Part shown: positions 7,501 through 15,001 of the stretch, in pieces | How positions within the stretch are numbered: position 1 is the stretch's first letter | How the letters are laid out: each line of letters starts with the position of its first letter | Source of the DNA: a virus | Direction: 5' to 3' (one strand) | IMG/VR virus record: IMGVR_UViG_3300046011_006593 | Span: 1-28,552 of that record | DNA length: 28,552 bases | Notes under the pieces: model-generated | What the model was told of the DNA's origin: nothing | Database searches by the model: none | What the model saw: the letters and a program-made list of their open reading frames with translations, nothing else | Made by a program: the position numbers and the translations under genes

Positions 7501-8068
7501 TCGTATCTCTTAATACTGTATCATCATCAGCATCAACTAACAAGTTACCTGTTGTTGGTGACAATGATGCATTTGCTGTATCATCGCGGTTAAAGTTCTT
7601 CGACATTGCAACCAATGTTTCAGTCCTTACGCGGCGAGCACCATAACCGTCTGTCCAAACAATCTGATGAATCCAACCAGGTTGATTGATGTTGTTGGCT
7701 TTATTCATTGTGTTGCCCGCTTCATTAGAATCAACACCAAATACTTTTTGAATTGTATAAGCGTTGCCACGAACGTTTTCAACAACATTAATATACTTAG
7801 GACCTTGTTGAACATTCGCTCTTACATTTGCAGTTGATCCACCATATGTAGTCGAAAGATTTAATGATGTATTTGAAAGAACATTGGCGACGTAGTATTT
7901 TACAGTTGAATTGCCTTGTACAGGACCAAAGGCAATGTAATCACCAGGTTTAACTTCGCTTAAAAATAATGTAGCGTTACCTAATGAATTAGAAACGGCA
8001 AAACTGCCGTTTGTTACTCTGACATTAGCTGTCAGTTGCTTGCTATCTAGTTTTCCCCAAGATGACAT
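7493..8068 (-). CDS. Probable virion structural protein
   Basis: A 191-residue Asn/Thr/Ser/Val-rich protein predicted to be mostly beta strands. The block FGVDSNEAGN...GWIHQIVWTDGYGARRVRTETLVAMS resembles the C-terminal part of a virion structural protein of T4-like cyanophages (pattern GWVLxTxGxGGRAGRVQxETLV), where many copies are found per particle. The N-terminal half carries a repeat-like beta domain (VTNGSFAVSN...). It starts after AGGAGACATTAA and is translated with the 89-aa appendage protein. It might be a head decoration or tail-associated protein; the sequence does not decide which. Confidence 0.75.
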   Translation of the reverse strand: MSSWGKLDSKQLTANVRVTNGSFAVSNSLGNATLFLSEVKPGDYIAFGPVQGNSTVKYYVANVLSNTSLNLSTTYGGSTANVRANVQQGPKYINVVENVRGNAYTIQKVFGVDSNEAGNTMNKANNINQPGWIHQIVWTDGYGARRVRTETLVAMSKNFNRDDTANASLSPTTGNLLVDADDDTVLRDTNA

Positions 8069-8079
8069 TTAATGTCTCC

Positions 8080-9804
8080 TTAATCTTCTAATGGATTTGT
8101 TTCGTTAGGTTTTTGAGCTTGACCTAAACTTTGAACACGTCTTACGTTTCCCTGATATATGTATTTACGACGCATTCCAGATTTATCTGTGACAACGTAT
8201 GCAGCGTAAGGTTGCCCATTCATTGTTTTTCTTTCTATGCCTGTCACCTTATTTCCACCTTTTTGATGAGCATAGATTTTATCTTGAAGTTCACTATATG
8301 TAAGTTCAGAAATAACGAATTCCTCTTGACCTTCGACAAACATTTGTTCAACAAACGTCAGGAAGGGCATCAGTGTTTCATCGTCTAATTCCTTCAGGGA
8401 TTCAATACCTTCAGCTTGCATGGCAGCTTTAAGGTAGTGTTCGTATGTTAGTTTTTCAGGTAGGTCAATAGTAAATGCATTACGGGATTCAATAATTTCT
8501 GATATTGAATCAACATCTAATTCTTCTTGTATTGAAGCCTTTGCAGCGCTTAGCGAAGGATATGATTTTCCTTTTTTATCACCCATGTAAACAGTAAATT
8601 TGTCATTCGCCATTTTTTCAATTGTATGCCCATTGCCTTTCCAAACAACTGGACCATCAGATTCGGCGACAATAGATTGTTCGCTTTCTTCCTTTACCCT
8701 TCCTGTCTTTTCAAGGTCGCGGAGCATTGCAGCTCGGTCGCTGTAACCTTTAACGCCAGGTTTAATGTCACGACCAAACATGCGCTGTTGAAGTGTTGGG
8801 TTCTTAGCATGTTTCATGGTTGTGGCGGTCTGATGGCTGACCCCTTCATTTTTCTCCATCTCATCAGATTTAGCGTGAAACCCCATCTCTGCGTTTCTTT
8901 TTCTATTTTCAGGTGTATCAACAATGACCTTTTCTTTTCCTGAAGTCTTATGTGTCACCATAACGGTTTTCTGTTTTTTTGTCATTGGACCTAAATCATC
9001 ACTCTCATCAAGTTCAACTTCTTCCATCTTTCTTAAATTTTCAATATCACTCATCGTATCTTTACGCTTTAGATCATCAAGTTTAAGAGGAAATTGCTTT
9101 CTTGCATTACCTTTTCTCATGTAAGCAGGAACTTCAGAAGGTTGAGGTCCTTTGAGTGCATATTTATTGGCAACTTGCATTTCGTCTACTTGTTCAGTTT
9201 CTTCTTTAGTCATACGGTCAGTAGCCTTAATGATAGAATCCGTTCTTTTATTCATCTTTTTTGCGGTTTTTGACCATTCAGATTTCTTATCAGATTGCCC
9301 GACGCTAATGCCTTTCTGACCCAAATCAAAAGCCGCCTTCTTCACATATGACCCGAGAGTTGTTTTCGATAATTCATCAATCTGTTCAGTTTCTTCATTT
9401 TTCTTATCAAGTTTTTTCATAGCCATTGCTACACCAGAGTCTCGTTTATCAACTTTAGCAGTAGGCAATGTTTTGCGATATCTGGCATCAGAGGCTTTGT
9501 TTTTATAAGCTGCAAGAGTTTCGCGGCTTACTTCGTCGATCTGATCAGTTTCTTCCGCTACACCTTTCAAAATATTGGACACACGCTGTGCATCTTCTTC
9601 TGAAAGGTCAGGTTTTATGCTTTCATTTTTTGATTTGGCGATAGCAGCACTGATAGCCCCGCGACGCTTTTTCAAATAAGAATCTGTCTTATCCGCATCA
9701 CCATCATTGTCAACGTCTTTATCTTCTTGACCAACGGGATCAAGTTTAACTGCTGCCTCGCCCTGTAGGACCTTTTTGGCCTCTTCTAATAATTGTCTGC
9801 TCAT
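8080..9804 (-). CDS. Large internal-head-type protein with repeated (I/L)DE sites
   Basis: A 574-residue, highly charged, mostly disordered protein. Residues 29-41 form an acidic D-x-D-x-D EF-hand-like loop (KDVDNDGDADKTD) followed by YLKKRRGAIS. A short unit then recurs: EETDQIDEVS (84-93), EETEQIDELS (137-146), EETEQVDEMQ (201-210) and EEVELDES (261-268). The first two are each followed by a Thr-Leu-xx-Tyr-xx-Lys helix. The (I/L)-x-E core matches the cleavage rule of the T4 prohead protease gp21, so these may be processing sites. The C-terminal 150 residues look folded. I infer a scaffold, core or packaged protein. It starts after GAGGAAAAT and is followed by smaller proteins of the same style. 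Confidence 0.75.
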   Translation of the reverse strand: MSRQLLEEAKKVLQGEAAVKLDPVGQEDKDVDNDGDADKTDSYLKKRRGAISAAIAKSKNESIKPDLSEEDAQRVSNILKGVAEETDQIDEVSRETLAAYKNKASDARYRKTLPTAKVDKRDSGVAMAMKKLDKKNEETEQIDELSKTTLGSYVKKAAFDLGQKGISVGQSDKKSEWSKTAKKMNKRTDSIIKATDRMTKEETEQVDEMQVANKYALKGPQPSEVPAYMRKGNARKQFPLKLDDLKRKDTMSDIENLRKMEEVELDESDDLGPMTKKQKTVMVTHKTSGKEKVIVDTPENRKRNAEMGFHAKSDEMEKNEGVSHQTATTMKHAKNPTLQQRMFGRDIKPGVKGYSDRAAMLRDLEKTGRVKEESEQSIVAESDGPVVWKGNGHTIEKMANDKFTVYMGDKKGKSYPSLSAAKASIQEELDVDSISEIIESRNAFTIDLPEKLTYEHYLKAAMQAEGIESLKELDDETLMPFLTFVEQMFVEGQEEFVISELTYSELQDKIYAHQKGGNKVTGIERKTMNGQPYAAYVVTDKSGMRRKYIYQGNVRRVQSLGQAQKPNETNPLED

Positions 9805-9813
9805 ATTTTCCTC

Positions 9814-10395
9814 TTAGCAATTCCAGCGTCTTAGCGCTTTGTTAATGGGTGAATCAGGATCTCTTGCATTTTTCGCACTTGTTAGTCGTTTTTTCATTCC
9901 AGACATGCGTGAACAAAACGATTTTCTTCTTGCTGCTCTTTTACCTTTAGGGTTCTTTTCAGTAACAGCGGTTTGAAGTTTTGATCCCGGATTTTCACGT
10001 CTATAAGCATTTACAGCTTTTTGGCTTAATCCATCTGTTCTGTCAGATTTATTTACCTTTTGCCAATCTTCATCAATTTCAACATCTTCTTTTTTCATTC
10101 TTTCACGTTTAGCTGCTGCTGTTTCTTTTCCTGATTTTGTAAAACCATCTTTCGCATATTTTCCTGCAGCAAGATCAGCAGCGTATGTTCCTGGAGCAGG
10201 AGGTAAAAACGATGCTCTTGTTTTTCTTGGTGTTACAATGCCTTCACCTTCTTCTAAACTAGCTTCATCATAGCTCTCTTTAGGAACACAATTAGGCACC
10301 CATCTGTCACCTTTTTTCTTCATGCCTTGTTGAGTGTGAGTGTCCCAACACTTCTCATCCAAAGTTTCTTCGTGAAATTGTCGGAAAGATAACAT
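9814..10395 (-). CDS. Phage protein with CWDT...NCVP motif and basic RKSFCSRMSG tail domain
   Basis: A 193-residue protein. The N-terminus MLSFRQFHEETLDE resembles the T4 capsid-targeting peptide and contains L-D-E. Residues 16-39 hold C-WDTHTQQGMKKKG...NC-VPK, a block common in phage proteins of this class. EEDVEIDE is in the middle. The last 73 residues form a very basic domain with RKSFCSRMSGMKKRLTSA and INKALRRWNC, which I recall as a phage-only domain (I believe Pfam DUF6321). An internal DNA-associated virion protein would fit. SD AAGGACAATT; a possible late promoter lies just upstream. Confidence 0.78.
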   Translation of the reverse strand: MLSFRQFHEETLDEKCWDTHTQQGMKKKGDRWVPNCVPKESYDEASLEEGEGIVTPRKTRASFLPPAPGTYAADLAAGKYAKDGFTKSGKETAAAKRERMKKEDVEIDEDWQKVNKSDRTDGLSQKAVNAYRRENPGSKLQTAVTEKNPKGKRAARRKSFCSRMSGMKKRLTSAKNARDPDSPINKALRRWNC

Positions 10396-10416
10396 AATTG
10401 TCCTTGGTTATTGTAT

Positions 10417-10424
10417 TATTTATT
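10417..10424 (-). promoter_or_regulatory. Candidate T4-type late promoter variant AATAAATA
   Basis: The minus strand reads AATAAATA, one base from the T4 late consensus TATAAATA, 22 bases before the ATG of the 193-aa gene. The TAA stop of the preceding gene lies inside it. The position is right but the first base is not consensus. Confidence 0.35.
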
Positions 10425-11583
10425 TACTTTTATGTTTCAATCTTGTTTGTTCAATTCTTCTAATCTTTGGCATCAATCGTTGAGCAAGCATTGTTTGTAC
10501 ACCTAATTGTTGCAAACGCTTTAACCGTTGTTCTAGAATATCCTTTTCTTGTGGAGACAATGCTGACTTATCACGACCTGCTAGAAATCTTTTCGACAAT
10601 AATCTTCTTGCTGCTAAAATAGATCTTTGTTTTAGTCTATCGGGGGATGATACACGTTGTAATCGCATCCCTCTCAAAATGTTTCTTTTTACACCAGTAC
10701 GTCTAAAATCTCTTTGCTTTTTTAATCTTGCTGCAGGGGTTAGACCTTCATCAACTGTTTCTGTTTCTTCAGTAACATAATCTTCTTTTTCATATGTATC
10801 TGCAATATCTTCCCATGAAAGCGTATTCGCAATTTTTTCTAATTCAGTCGTATCTATTTTCTCATTATCTTTTTTTTTAGTTTCTTCGTGCAAATCTTTA
10901 TCAGCAGTATGATATGTTTTGCCTTTTGTAATATAAGAATTTACACGTGCCATACCCCACTGCTGCGGTGTAGTTCCTGGGCGGTGACCTGTTTTCCATG
11001 CTGCAACACCACGTGAATAAACTTTCTTTAGTGTTGATAAAGAAATACCCGACTTTGCAGCTTTTGCAGCCAAACCTTTACTTGCTTCTTCATCAAGCTG
11101 ATCTATTTCTTCATTCGTGGCTTTTTTGATTCCCGCTTCTCGACGTTTAATTAAGTTTTTAGTTAAGTCACGATATTCTGAACCTTTTTTAGCGAAAGGT
11201 TCTAATTCACGCACTTGTTGTTTTGACTTTTCTGCATATCTTTGTTTTAGCGCTTGACTAATTTCGTCTAGTTGTGTTTCTTCAGCCACTTCACCTGTAT
11301 CACTCTTAGGAACATGAACGTAGGGAAGATCAGCAAGTGTTGAATCATCATGGTTTGCTAATTTCATCATCGTATTGACATGATCTATCATATACCCATA
11401 ATGGTTATCGATATCTCCCAATTGCGTTAAAGCATCATGTGCCTTTGAAAGATAAAATGAAAAATCATGTATATCTTGATTTGTGGCAAACCCATTTTTC
11501 ATTGAGTGTTTTTCCACACCCAAATATGCATCGGTTGCTCTTAAGGCAATATCAATTAAATCCTGACGTAGAACTGTATCCAT
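10420..11583 (-). CDS. Multi-domain phage internal-type protein with HRPGTTPQQWG domain
   Basis: A 387-residue protein. Residues 1-90 are helical and four-helix-like. LDE sites sit at 105-107 and 163-165, and a VDE at 277-279, each in the EET/EEI-x-(Q/T)-(L/V)-DE context shared with the 574-aa protein. Residues 168-228 (KGLAAKAAKSGISLSTLKKVYSRG, then HRPGTTPQQWGMARVNSYI) match a small phage domain that I believe is Pfam DUF5824. The C-terminal 110 residues are Arg/Lys-rich and helical, suited to DNA or RNA contact. SD AGGAAAGTAAA. No N-terminal targeting peptide is evident. Confidence 0.75.
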   Translation of the reverse strand: MDTVLRQDLIDIALRATDAYLGVEKHSMKNGFATNQDIHDFSFYLSKAHDALTQLGDIDNHYGYMIDHVNTMMKLANHDDSTLADLPYVHVPKSDTGEVAEETQLDEISQALKQRYAEKSKQQVRELEPFAKKGSEYRDLTKNLIKRREAGIKKATNEEIDQLDEEASKGLAAKAAKSGISLSTLKKVYSRGVAAWKTGHRPGTTPQQWGMARVNSYITKGKTYHTADKDLHEETKKKDNEKIDTTELEKIANTLSWEDIADTYEKEDYVTEETETVDEGLTPAARLKKQRDFRRTGVKRNILRGMRLQRVSSPDRLKQRSILAARRLLSKRFLAGRDKSALSPQEKDILEQRLKRLQQLGVQTMLAQRLMPKIRRIEQTRLKHKSK

Positions 11584-11584
11584 T

Positions 11585-12022
11585 TTACTTTCCTACTGAT
11601 CTTAGAAACCATGCATGTTTCTGGTGAGCTTGAATTCTATCCTGAAGAAAGTTTGATATGCCCAACTCTCCTATTTCTTCAGCCATTTTATATCCGGTCA
11701 TCAATGATGCCAACACTTTATTATTTTCAATAAAAAGAAGTCTTGCCATTTCAATAGGTGAAGGTAAATTTTCATCTTCTACAATAGAAGTTAACTGTGT
11801 AATTCTTGATAATGACCCGGGTGCATAAATGTCAAGAGTTCTGATTTGCTCAGCTAATGTGTCAACACTTCCTAGAACTTCTTCATAAATTTTACCGAAT
11901 AGCTCATGATATTGAAAAAAATCAGGACCTTCAACGTTCCAATGATAGTTGTGTGCCTTAAAATAAAATGTAAAGGCATCAGATAGACAAACTTTTAATT
12001 GATCTGCAAGTTGTTCTTTCAT
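11585..12022 (-). CDS. dps: Dps-like mini-ferritin
   Basis: A 145-residue ferritin-like four-helix protein. Dps ferroxidase positions are H27 (HW motif; E. coli H51), H39 (H63), D54 (D78) and E58 (E82), with identical spacing. The fifth ligand, E. coli D67, is Gly43 here (HELFG instead of HxxxD). The Lys-rich N-terminal DNA-binding tail of E. coli Dps is absent. Dps normally stores iron, removes peroxide and compacts DNA as a dodecamer. Here the gene lies between virion-type genes, with only 1 base to its upstream neighbour. It may protect phage or host DNA from oxidative damage, or be carried in the particle. Identity is firm; activity and location are open. Confidence 0.9.
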   Translation of the reverse strand: MKEQLADQLKVCLSDAFTFYFKAHNYHWNVEGPDFFQYHELFGKIYEEVLGSVDTLAEQIRTLDIYAPGSLSRITQLTSIVEDENLPSPIEMARLLFIENNKVLASLMTGYKMAEEIGELGISNFLQDRIQAHQKHAWFLRSVGK

Positions 12023-12568
12023 TTATAGACCTACATATTGTTTAAATTGCATATGTTTAAGGCGAGTAGGCTTAGCTTCTAACCCAGCCGAAACCGCAGC
12101 GTGCATGTCTTTTGTTGATTGCATCATCTTCATTTCAGCATCAGATTGAACACCTATAAGTTTTTCGAATGCAATTTTTGCTTTTGGACACATATCAAGA
12201 TTTTGTGTCTTAGTATTCAGATAAGAAATTTGCGAAGAAGCTGCGCTTTGCTCTTGCAGTCGTTGTTTTTGTGCAGTACTCATAAGTAAAAACGGAATTT
12301 TCATTGATTCTTCTCCAAACCTTTCTTTGTACCTTTTCGTGTAAATCGATTCTTTCGTTTTTGCACCTTTATCACCAGGGGCGGGTGTATACGCTGCAGG
12401 ATTATCGTCTGCCATCTTACTTGTTTTATTCCAGTGCGCTTTTCTTGCCAATTGTGTTTCGTGGGACAAATTACCTGAATACTTTTTACTTATACCTGAT
12501 CGATTTCTTGGATTCTTTTTGTAAGAACCTGATGCCGTCTTATATTTATTTTCTTTTGAATTTGTCAT
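12023..12568 (-). CDS. Phage protein with ETQLARKAHWNK...KYKERFGEE domain
   Basis: A 181-residue protein. The N-terminal 95 residues are basic and include ARKAHWNKTSKMADDNPAAY, then PAPGDKGAKTKESIYTKRYK. I recall this conserved block from many phage virion-region proteins and I do not know its function. The second half is helical (residues 105-170) and ends KHMQFKQYVGL, which faintly resembles a capsid-targeting peptide moved to the C-terminus. An ATGA overlap with the nucleotidyltransferase gene and direct abutment to dps show one transcript. Confidence 0.72.
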   Translation of the reverse strand: MTNSKENKYKTASGSYKKNPRNRSGISKKYSGNLSHETQLARKAHWNKTSKMADDNPAAYTPAPGDKGAKTKESIYTKRYKERFGEESMKIPFLLMSTAQKQRLQEQSAASSQISYLNTKTQNLDMCPKAKIAFEKLIGVQSDAEMKMMQSTKDMHAAVSAGLEAKPTRLKHMQFKQYVGL

Positions 12569-14031
12569 TTTCTTTCCAAAGGTATTGTGCCTGCTGCTAT
12601 TCCAGATTTAACCTTTTTCATTAATTTAGTAGCTTCGGGCCTTGAAAACATGGGTCCAAGATGTGCGTGAAATGTTTCAACATCACCCTCAAACGCAGCT
12701 TTACGCATCTTAGTGCCGCTCATGCCATGAGATCTATTTTCATCAGTGGGATAGTGTGTATGAACCTCATCAAACGATTTACCTTCCATCTCTTTGACTT
12801 TGCCTTTTTGTAGGCTATCTTTAATACCTTCAATGAATTTTTTACGATCAGATCCTCCAACCAGATGGAGAACCTTTTTTCCTTCTGGTAATGAATCATG
12901 TGCTTTTCTAATCACTTCTCCCATTCCTGTGATTACATGTGCATGAACTTTGTCGTTTTTACGTGACCATTGCCTTTCAAGAATATTGCCACGCTCTTGG
13001 GGAGTAAATGCTTCTGCCTTGCTCGATATGCCTACAAACTTTTTACCGGGCAACGCCATCATTGTGTCACCTAAATCTTTTGCGTGTCCCATATGTGAAA
13101 AGGGACTAAATCCCGCCATAGGCACTACTGTAGCATGATGACCCGCATCAGTTTCTTCATTAACAGCAGATTTGATACCAAGAACAGAACCCAAATGTTT
13201 TATTGCATTCGATGAATTGATCTTCTTATGCTTCTTCATATCAGAAGAAAATTTGTCAAATATCTCTTGATGTCTTTCTTGCGGGACATGTGCCTTAATT
13301 GCTTGTGCAACTTGATGAAAGGATTGAATGTGCTCCCCTTTCACCTTTGACCCGAAAAGTGTCTTAGCAATATGATCTGGTTTGTTGTTCCATTTATCTT
13401 CACCACCACGAGGAGACAATCCGTGTAGAATTGAGAACTTGTGTGTAGATCCCCCCGCAGCATTTAAAAGTATTTTATGATGAGCACCTTTTATTCCTGC
13501 TTTTGTATCATCCCAATGTGAACTGTGTGAAAACTTAGCAAATTCTGTAGGTTCATCTTTATGATATTCAGTGCCCTCAAAGTCAACTTGATGCACTTGG
13601 CCATTTTCATGTTTCATCAGCACGTGGTGTTCACCACCACCTTTACTGTAACCCGCAACTGTGTACTTACCGTAGGTAGAGCCTTTTTGCAAATGTGGTT
13701 GCAATGCATCAAAATGCTTTTTGTCTACCTTTACGTCAGCATCACCCATTTCAGATTTATGCTTGACCAATTCTTTATCAGAGATTTTCTTATCAAAAAG
13801 GTGCGCTGTAGATCCCGAGAAGGCACTTCCTGTATTTAATGCCTTTTGTCCTTTTCCAAAGATTTCGCCCCCTGTGTGCGACTTAACTGTATCATGCAAT
13901 GCACTCATCATACCATGTAAATCAGATTGAACTTGATGCCTATTGTTGTCTGTTACCTTTATAGGTGCCGCAGATACATCATCAACAACAAGATTGCCCC
14001 CCTCTAAAATATAACCCTTAAACGTTTTCAT
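12565..14031 (-). CDS. Two-domain nucleotidyltransferase: Pol-beta-like plus HxGH nucleotidylyltransferase
   Basis: A 488-residue protein, using the ATG at 14031 (MKTFKGYILEGG). An alternative start 33 bases upstream would overlap the ligase-like gene more and removes the targeting-like N-terminus. The N-terminal domain has F-S-G73-S74 followed by D97-x-D99 and D103, resembling a DNA polymerase beta/poly(A) polymerase nucleotidyltransferase. The C-terminal domain (about 300-450) has H313-M-G-H316 and S438-GTKM-R443, matching the HxGH and (I)SxTxxR motifs of adenylyl/cytidylyltransferases. The first ten residues resemble the T4 capsid-targeting peptide and contain I-L-E. Directly after a ligase-like gene, it suggests a nucleic-acid end-processing pair. 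Substrate unknown. Confidence 0.78.
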   Translation of the reverse strand: MKTFKGYILEGGNLVVDDVSAAPIKVTDNNRHQVQSDLHGMMSALHDTVKSHTGGEIFGKGQKALNTGSAFSGSTAHLFDKKISDKELVKHKSEMGDADVKVDKKHFDALQPHLQKGSTYGKYTVAGYSKGGGEHHVLMKHENGQVHQVDFEGTEYHKDEPTEFAKFSHSSHWDDTKAGIKGAHHKILLNAAGGSTHKFSILHGLSPRGGEDKWNNKPDHIAKTLFGSKVKGEHIQSFHQVAQAIKAHVPQERHQEIFDKFSSDMKKHKKINSSNAIKHLGSVLGIKSAVNEETDAGHHATVVPMAGFSPFSHMGHAKDLGDTMMALPGKKFVGISSKAEAFTPQERGNILERQWSRKNDKVHAHVITGMGEVIRKAHDSLPEGKKVLHLVGGSDRKKFIEGIKDSLQKGKVKEMEGKSFDEVHTHYPTDENRSHGMSGTKMRKAAFEGDVETFHAHLGPMFSRPEATKLMKKVKSGIAAGTIPLERK

Positions 14032-14974
14032 CAGTAGGCCTTTTTGACTTAATATTTTTTGCATCGTCAGATGCTCTGTATTTTCTAAAAGCGTCGCTTG
14101 TTACTTTAAAACGAGGTGCATCTGCGTTTTTATTGGTGGGATGAATAACAGCACCTTCAGTTCCCGATCCCCACTTAGGTGCAATGTTTAAACTTTTTAC
14201 GTGCTCATCAACCTTTGCAGAAACAGCAGTTTTAATTTTGTTGAACTTTTCTGTTTCTGCTTCCTTGTCGGATTTATTAGTTTTAGTTGTTCTTGCTTTT
14301 AAAAGATCATGGTTAAGTGACTTAAATGCCTTGTGTTCTGTTGACACATTAACCGAACCACCTTTGTGCTTGATAACATCATCGTCGAAGTTTATGTCTT
14401 TATCAGAAAGTTTTTTAAATTCTTCTGGATTGTGTTGAGCGTTTTCGGGTAGCTTCGTATGCAAAACAAATTTTCCTACCGTGCCCATATGAGAAGGATC
14501 ATAGGATGTTCCCACAAATTTGACTTCGCCCTTCTTTGTATCACTTGGGCGAGCCCAGGGCTTATAGAATGATTCACCTCTAACCTTAACTTCTTCACCG
14601 GTTGATTTGTGTTTTTTACCGAGGTATGATTGAAGTTTTTCATTACCTTGCAGAATTTTGTGTATATGCCCAAACGCCTTCGGTGCTGTTAGATCAAGAG
14701 GCTTACCTGTTTCTTGTGATCTTCTTTTGGCCCGATCAGCGTAATCTTCAGGCTTTCGCATCTTCTCATTACCTGACCCAGATGATTGTGTATAAAATCC
14801 CTGCTCATCGTGACCCATCATCATGGTTTGCCCATCAGTTTTTTCAGTAACATCATCAAAATGAATCTTACCTGTTTTGGTCAGATTATGAAACTGTTCA
14901 TGATCCATCGTAGTAATATGAGGCAGTCCCTGGCGTATCGACTCATTAAGTGTAAAAAATCTGAAAGTTAGCAT
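14018..14974 (-). CDS. DNA/RNA ligase-family nucleotidyltransferase
   Basis: A 318-residue protein with the adenylation motif K45-T-D-G48 (KxDG, motif I), motif IV in T-E273-G-A-V and a motif V-like F-K290-VT. These are the main active-site elements of ATP-dependent ligases and capping enzymes. No OB-fold or zinc domain is obvious, so it is nearer to small phage RNA ligases than to T4 gp30. The start MLTFRFFTLNE resembles a capsid-targeting peptide, with L-N-E at the possible cleavage point. It overlaps the double nucleotidyltransferase gene by 14 bases. SD AGGATTTCAC; an AATAAATA box lies 20 bases upstream. Confidence 0.8.
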   Translation of the reverse strand: MLTFRFFTLNESIRQGLPHITTMDHEQFHNLTKTGKIHFDDVTEKTDGQTMMMGHDEQGFYTQSSGSGNEKMRKPEDYADRAKRRSQETGKPLDLTAPKAFGHIHKILQGNEKLQSYLGKKHKSTGEEVKVRGESFYKPWARPSDTKKGEVKFVGTSYDPSHMGTVGKFVLHTKLPENAQHNPEEFKKLSDKDINFDDDVIKHKGGSVNVSTEHKAFKSLNHDLLKARTTKTNKSDKEAETEKFNKIKTAVSAKVDEHVKSLNIAPKWGSGTEGAVIHPTNKNADAPRFKVTSDAFRKYRASDDAKNIKSKRPTDENV

Positions 14975-14993
14975 GTGAAATCCTGTTTACTTT

Positions 14994-15001
14994 TATTTAT
15001 T
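14994..15001 (-). promoter_or_regulatory. Candidate T4-type late promoter variant AATAAATA
   Basis: AATAAATA on the minus strand, one mismatch from TATAAATA, 19 bases before the start of the ligase-like gene and overlapping the stop of the upstream fibre gene. The same variant and arrangement occur at 10417-10424. Confidence 0.35.

Noticed and set aside
12541-12552. TATTTAT (ATAAATA on minus) considered as a late promoter.
   Set aside because: It is inside the N-terminal codons of the 181-aa gene and not placed before any start.
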